Assembly: GCF_002159945.1 (NCBI RefSeq)
Contig: NZ_NFJQ01000003.1
Location: forward strand, 124,001-188,000
Source of the DNA: Cloacibacillus sp. An23
Lineage (GTDB): Bacteria > Synergistota > Synergistia > Synergistales > Synergistaceae
Direction: 5' to 3'
DNA length: 64,000 bases
Notes under the pieces: generated by a model
Databases searched by the model: none
Seen by the model: only the letters and a program-made list of their open reading frames with translations
What the model was told of the DNA's origin: nothing
Translations under genes and position numbers: made by a program
In this document: positions 60,022 to 64,000 of the stretch, piece by piece
How positions within the stretch are numbered: position 1 is the stretch's first letter
Layout of the letters: the number at the start of each line of letters is the position of its first letter

Positions 60022-60200
60022 GACTATCCCTCCGTTTATGTCATGCGGATAATTATAGTTTTTCCGGCGCGCTCGCGCAAACCGGCGCGAATGGATTTCC
60101 GCGCTCGCCCGTTTCTCGCCGGTTACGCCGTTTCGCGCCGCTCCGCTTTGCTGTAAAATAATTCCGTTTCACTGATATTTTGCGAAAGCGGGGCGCTGTG

Positions 60201-61079
60201 ATGGACGCGAAGCGCAAGTTTATGATACTGGGGGATCTGGCGGTGCTTCTGGTCGCCTTTATATGGGGCGCGACGAACGTCGTGATTCGGGACGCGCTCG
60301 GCGGCATCACGCCTTTCTGGTTCTGCTTCCTGCGCTTCGCCGTCGCGTCGGCCGCCGTCATGCTCATCTTCGGGCGGCGCGCGATGGCGATGCCGCGCCG
60401 CGCCAAGCTCGCGGGGGCGTTTACTGGCATGGCCTTCAGCCTCGCCTATCTCTCGGGCGCGGTCGGCCTGCTCTATACTACCGCCGGCAACCAGTCGTTC
60501 ATCATCTCGATGTCGGTCGTCTTCGTCCCGCTCTCCGTGTGGCTGCTGACTAAAAAGTTCCCCGGCTGGCACGTCATGCTCTCAGTCGCGCTCTGCCTCG
60601 CCGGCCTCGCCGGGCTGATGCTCGACGGGAATTTCAGCGTGAACCCGGGCGACGCGCTCTCGGCTTTCGCGATGCTATGCGTCACGGCCTACATCCTGCT
60701 CGTGCAGAAATTCGTCGCGGGCGAGGACGCATGCGGCCTCGCCTGCTGGCAGGCGGTCGGCAGCATGTTCCTCGCCGCAGTATGCGCTTTCGCCTTCGAG
60801 CCGTTCCCCGCGGAGCTAGCGCGCGCCGCGTGGATAGCCGTAGTGTACGCCGGGACGATAGGCTACGCGCTGACGCTCGTGCTGCAGACCGTCGCGCAGA
60901 AGTACACGAGCCCGACGCACGTCGCGATACTTCTCTCGACCTCGGGCATCTTCGGCAGCCTGCTCGGCGTCGTCTGCATAGGAGAGCCGATGACGTGGCG
61001 CATATTCGCCGCCTCCGCGCTGATATTCTCCGGAGTCGTCGCAGTCGAGGCTATACCGGCGCTGCGAGGGAAAAAGTAA
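60201..61079 (+). CDS. EamA-family (DMT superfamily) exporter
   Basis: 292 residues with ten membrane segments in two repeats (LAVLLVAFIWGATNVVIRDALGG; repeat 2 ends SPTHVAILLSTSGIFGSLLGVVCIGEPM). The frame opens at a TTG at 60180; the ATG at 60201 starts the natural N terminus. It differs from the other three DMT proteins by the second-repeat sequence QTVAQKYTSPTHVAIL. Cargo unknown. Confidence 0.9.
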   Translation: MDAKRKFMILGDLAVLLVAFIWGATNVVIRDALGGITPFWFCFLRFAVASAAVMLIFGRRAMAMPRRAKLAGAFTGMAFSLAYLSGAVGLLYTTAGNQSFIISMSVVFVPLSVWLLTKKFPGWHVMLSVALCLAGLAGLMLDGNFSVNPGDALSAFAMLCVTAYILLVQKFVAGEDACGLACWQAVGSMFLAAVCAFAFEPFPAELARAAWIAVVYAGTIGYALTLVLQTVAQKYTSPTHVAILLSTSGIFGSLLGVVCIGEPMTWRIFAASALIFSGVVAVEAIPALRGKK

Positions 61080-61114
61080 ACGCATGGCGGACGCGCGCGG
61101 TCCTGCGCCGTCCG

Positions 61115-61142
61115 TTGACAGCCCTCCGCCGTATGCTAAGAT
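61115..61142 (+). promoter_or_regulatory. Sigma70-type promoter of the aconitase X operon
   Basis: TTGACA at 61115-61120, 16-base spacer, TAAGAT at 61137-61142. Confidence 0.65.
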
Positions 61143-61154
61143 AAAGGCGTAATA

Positions 61155-61173
61155 ATAGGACGAATTGTCCTAT
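61155..61173. promoter_or_regulatory. Inverted repeat downstream of the promoter: probable operator
   Basis: ATAGGAC (61155-61161) and GTCCTAT (61167-61173) are exact inverted repeats around gaatt. They begin 12 bases after the -10, in the region of initial transcription, 67 bases before the AcnX start. Confidence 0.55.
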
Positions 61174-61239
61174 AACTACGCGGTTTGCTTCTACAACACA
61201 ACGGGCGCGCATCTGCGCCCGAGTCAGGAGACTGGAAAA

Positions 61240-62430
61240 ATGAGATTGACCGAACGTGAAGAGGCCGTGCTGGGCGGCGCGGAGGGGGCCGGAGCGGCCC
61301 TTGCGATGGAGATACTCGCCGGCATAGGCGAGGTGATGGAGGCCGACGTCATGGTCCCCGTCTCGCGCGCGCACGTATCTGCGAGCGCGCAGGAGGCGGA
61401 CCTGTGGTTTGCTGAGAAAATGCTCGGCGAGGGCGCGCGGACGCGGATATGCGCGACGGTGAACCCGAGCTACGACGTCGGATATTTCCGCGGCAGTGGC
61501 TTCATAACGGAGGGCGAGGCGGAGCTCGCGGAGAAATGCGCGTCGGCCTACGAGAAGATGGGATTTATAATGAACCTCACCTGTACGCCGTACTTCGACG
61601 GCAACCTGCCTGGGCTCGGCGAGGCCGCCGCCTTCTCCGAGTCGAGCGCGACGGCTTTCGTCAACTCCGTCTTAGGCGCGCGCTCAAACCCGGAGTCGGC
61701 GCAGAGCGCTCTCTGCTCCGCGATAGTCGGACTCACGCCGCGCTACGGCCTTCTGCTCGACGAGAACAGAAAAGCCACGATGATAGTAAACGCCGAGGCC
61801 GGAGCCGCGGACGAATTCGACTTCTCCGTGCTCGGCTGGGCCGCGGCGAAGAGGATAGGGCGCGGCGTGCCTCTCTTCCGCGGAAACTTCCGCGCTACGC
61901 CCGAAGGGCTGATGAACCTCGGCGCGGAACTCAACACCGCGGGGCGCGTGCCGCTATTCCACGTCGAGGGCGCGACGCCCGAAGCCGCGGCGGCGCTCGA
62001 CGGCGCGAAGATAACGGACGAAATAACGATCACGCGCGAGGAGACCGAGGCCGTGAAAGAAAGCTTCGCCGAAGCGTACACGGGAGCCGACGGCGTGCTG
62101 CTCGGCTGCCCGCACTACTCTCTCGAGCAGATTTACCGAGTCCACAGGCGTCTCGCGGGGCGCAGCGCAAACATCCCGGTCTGGATACTTACCTCGTCGT
62201 CGGTCGTCTCGATGATAAACAAACTGCCGCTAGGGCGCGAACTCGCAGAAGCGGGCGTCTCCGTCGTCGGCGACACCTGCGTAGACCAGCCCTGCTGGCA
62301 CAAACTGCGCGGCATGAGGCTGCTCACCGACTCGCCGAAATGCTTCTACTACACCTCGAGGCGCAGCCTGCGCTTCTGGGTGATGCCGGCGGAACGCTGC
62401 ATAGACGCGGCGCTCGGGCCGAGGAGGTAA
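61240..62430 (+). CDS. Aconitase X catalytic (large) subunit
   Basis: 396 residues from the ATG at 61240 (AGGAG 9 bases upstream; the frame opens at 61165). DUF521/AcnX family: NLTCTPYFDGNLPGLGE, SSATAFVNSVLGARSNPE, LGCPHYSLEQI and TCVDQPCW carry conserved Cys ligands for an iron-sulfur cluster or metal. Heteromeric AcnX enzymes are cis-3-hydroxy-L-proline dehydratases in bacteria, or mevalonate 5-phosphate dehydratases in archaea. The former fits this amino-acid-fermenting host. The small subunit follows after 4 bases. Confidence 0.93.
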   Translation: MRLTEREEAVLGGAEGAGAALAMEILAGIGEVMEADVMVPVSRAHVSASAQEADLWFAEKMLGEGARTRICATVNPSYDVGYFRGSGFITEGEAELAEKCASAYEKMGFIMNLTCTPYFDGNLPGLGEAAAFSESSATAFVNSVLGARSNPESAQSALCSAIVGLTPRYGLLLDENRKATMIVNAEAGAADEFDFSVLGWAAAKRIGRGVPLFRGNFRATPEGLMNLGAELNTAGRVPLFHVEGATPEAAAALDGAKITDEITITREETEAVKESFAEAYTGADGVLLGCPHYSLEQIYRVHRRLAGRSANIPVWILTSSSVVSMINKLPLGRELAEAGVSVVGDTCVDQPCWHKLRGMRLLTDSPKCFYYTSRRSLRFWVMPAERCIDAALGPRR

Positions 62431-62434
62431 CGCG

Positions 62435-62842
62435 ATGGGAACTCACGTATTTTCATGCAGAAAAATAGCGGCGGGCAAGGCCGAGGGCGAAATACTGATC
62501 TCAAAGGACGACATATGCTTCTACCTGACCGACCCCGAAAGCGGAAAAATCATAGAGGAGGGGCACGCGCTCGACGGCGTTGACATATCGGGCAAGATAC
62601 TCGTCTTTCCCGCAGGCAAGGGCAGCTCGAGCGTGAACCTCGACGGCCTCTACCAGCTCATGACGCACGGTAAATGCCCCAAAGCGATGATAGTCGAGTA
62701 CGCCGACGCGATACTCGTCACCTGCGCGATACTCATGCGCATCCCGACCGTGGACAGAGTCCCCGCCGGATTCTACGAGCTCATCCGCGACGGCGCGCGC
62801 TGCCGCGTAGACGCCGGCGGCGGCGAGGTGACGTTGCTGTAA
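62435..62842 (+). CDS. Aconitase X swivel (small) subunit
   Basis: 135 residues of the DUF126 swivel domain: ISKDDICFYLTDPESGKIIEEGHALDG, ILVFPAGKGSSSVNLDGLYQL and RIPTVDRVP. It closes over the catalytic subunit encoded immediately upstream (4-base gap). The 270 bases from its stop codon to 63114 hold no recognised gene apart from a hairpin at 63059-63089. Confidence 0.93.
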   Translation: MGTHVFSCRKIAAGKAEGEILISKDDICFYLTDPESGKIIEEGHALDGVDISGKILVFPAGKGSSSVNLDGLYQLMTHGKCPKAMIVEYADAILVTCAILMRIPTVDRVPAGFYELIRDGARCRVDAGGGEVTLL

Positions 62843-63058
62843 GGCGGCGGAGCGGCGGAATTTGATAGACTACTAATAACGAAACACAATCACCCGCGTT
62901 TGGCGTGGCATACAGGCGGCATTGGTGTGCTCCCCCGCCCTTTTGCGGCTGAGCCGCGCGCTGAGGTGGTTGCCTGCATCTGCCCGCTTAGACGGCGCTA
63001 GGCGCCAGTTATGAAAGGAGCGCGGAACGAACGCTTTCTGAAAAAACTGGTGCAAAAC

Positions 63059-63089
63059 GGACGCCGGAGAATCAAATCCCCCGGCGCCC
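63059..63089 (-). terminator. Terminator after the second lyase gene
   Basis: CGCCGG (63062-63067) / CCGGCG (63081-63086), extended by flanking G-C pairs, with a T-run on the minus strand (cgtttt). Confidence 0.6.
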
Positions 63090-63113
63090 ATTCGTTTTTT
63101 ATATTTTTCCCGC

Positions 63114-64000
63114 CTATATTCTGTCGCGCACCTCTTTGAGCAGCACGCCATCTTTTATAAATTCATAGGCTTTTTTGATGTCGGGCGAGAGCGGGCGGTC
63201 GCTTTCGTAGAGCGGCAGACGCTTGCGGAACTCCGCAAATGCTGCGCCGGTGCCCTTCCCGAGCGTCAGCTTCTTCTCTCGCATACGCAGCTCTACGGCC
63301 TGGCAGGCGTGCATCATTTCCATGCCGTAGATGTATCTCATGTCGTCGGCTATGCGGCGCAGCTTCTGCACGACGAGCGTCGTGTTGTTCGCGTGGTCCT
63401 CGATGTCGCCGGCGAGCGCCATGAAGTCCGGCGAGCATGGGTTCGCGAGCAGCCGTATCTCGGCGTCGAGCGAGGTGAATGTCTTCTGTATCGTGCCGAA
63501 GCAATGCGACTCGCCGCCGTCGTGGCTGAGGAAGCGCGGCAGCTTGGTCAGCGCCGGGTCTGCGAGCTTTATCATGCGGTAGCAGGACATGTGCGAGAGG
63601 TGCGCGCAGATTATCGCGAGCATTTCGAAGGCGGTCGCGAGCGACGTGACCTCGAAGTTGGAGCCGGCGACCATGCGTTTCTCGTCCGCCAGTACGCAGG
63701 GATTGTCGTCGGTCGAGTTCATCTGAACGTCGAGATATTTGCGCGCGTACTCTATCGCCTCGCGCAGCGTGCCGTTCACGTGGACCGCGCCGCGGTAGCA
63801 GAGCGGGTCCTGAAGCGCGCGCTGTGGGTCGGGCTCGCAGACGTAGCTGCCTTCGAGATATTTTCTGACGCGCGCGGCGCTGTACTGCTGGCCCTCGAGC
63901 TTGCGTTCGCGCAGCGCCGACGGGTCGAGCGGAGAGACGTTGCCGTTGAGCCCTTCGAGCGAGAGCGTCGAAACAAGGTCGCCCGTGTCGGCGAGGTCGC
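63114..64000 (-). CDS. Histidase-family (aromatic amino acid lyase-like) protein, C-terminal part
   Basis: The frame is open from the right window edge to the stop at 63114, about 295 residues. It contains RALQDPLCYRGAVHVNGTL, QMNSTDDNPCVLADE and MALAGDIEDHANNTTLVVQK, so it is a paralogue of the lyase at 55731-57242. The MIO region lies outside the window, so it cannot be said whether this copy is an ammonia-lyase or also MIO-less. The Asn-Ser-Thr-Asp-Asp-Asn-Pro stretch and the absence of the classic QEDHVS favour the same divergent subgroup. Confidence 0.85.
   Translation of the reverse strand, partial: DLADTGDLVSTLSLEGLNGNVSPLDPSALRERKLEGQQYSAARVRKYLEGSYVCEPDPQRALQDPLCYRGAVHVNGTLREAIEYARKYLDVQMNSTDDNPCVLADEKRMVAGSNFEVTSLATAFEMLAIICAHLSHMSCYRMIKLADPALTKLPRFLSHDGGESHCFGTIQKTFTSLDAEIRLLANPCSPDFMALAGDIEDHANNTTLVVQKLRRIADDMRYIYGMEMMHACQAVELRMREKKLTLGKGTGAAFAEFRKRLPLYESDRPLSPDIKKAYEFIKDGVLLKEVRDRI

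Noticed and set aside
62873-63151. A 92-codon minus-strand frame between aconitase X and the second lyase
   Set aside because: It overlaps the lyase stop region and a terminator, lacks a ribosome site and has no recognisable domain. It could be an intergenic repeat, but a single copy in this window gives no evidence.

Overview
The window looks like a chromosomal segment of an amino-acid-fermenting member of the Synergistota (Cloacibacillus/Synergistes type). Two surface proteins end in a Gly-rich, single-Cys, hydrophobic, basic tail of the Synerg-CTERM type (39360-41173 minus, 50698-52878 plus). The DNA is GC-rich. Gene content is dominated by uptake and deamination of amino acids and betaines: two YfcC carriers, a BCCT carrier, a DAACS symporter, MetNIQ, AzlCD, a TAXI-TRAP system, an orphan DctP, four EamA exporters, M20, DdaH and two histidase-family genes. 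No rRNA, tRNA or CRISPR array was recognised.

Layout. 1-3112: amidohydrolase, YfcC carrier, GntR. 3128-4636: EamA gene and a possible small RNA. 4637-10167: symporter, SDR, FAH and aminotransferase operon with divergent LysR. 10293-14421: YfcC, DdaH and M20 operon with divergent Lrp, probably for methylated arginine. 14428-16534: AzlCD and a ferredoxin-like reductase. 16574-17184: a 40-codon gene with its own promoter and palindrome, then structured DNA. 17185-19863: metNIQ behind a Met/Cys-rich leader peptide and terminator. 19916-25873 and 26006-27022: Fic, EamA, secreted protein, Ppx/GppA and TAXI-TRAP. 27665-30858: UvrA-like ATPase plus DEDDh exonuclease. 30872-36813: MerR, EamA, Cys-rich protein, Lrp, flavoprotein and a two-component system. 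37025-42720: MerR, exported cupin, exported CMD protein, a GLUG/Synerg-CTERM surface protein whose frame is broken at a C7 tract, and an exported dienelactone-hydrolase-like enzyme. 43100-46897: an AT-rich FokI-type restriction-modification island. 46947-47160: remnant of another GLUG protein. 47339-52878: dehydrogenase/MerR, DctP, and a papain-like surface protease. 53131-58302: a histidase-family enzyme lacking the MIO tripeptide, with a betaine carrier, an OCD-family enzyme and a LysR, best read as an ergothionase-like betaine lyase locus. 58402-62842: MnmA, HD hydrolase, EamA and aconitase X. 63114-64000: a second histidase-family gene running off the window.

The points most worth a second look are the MIO-less lyase/BCCT locus, the Met/Cys leader attenuator of metNIQ, the FokI-like island with two GGATG motifs in its own leader, the homopolymer switch in the surface protein, and a pair of shared regulatory blocks in front of the MerR and dienelactone-hydrolase genes. 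All functions are inferred by reading the sequence; no database search was run.
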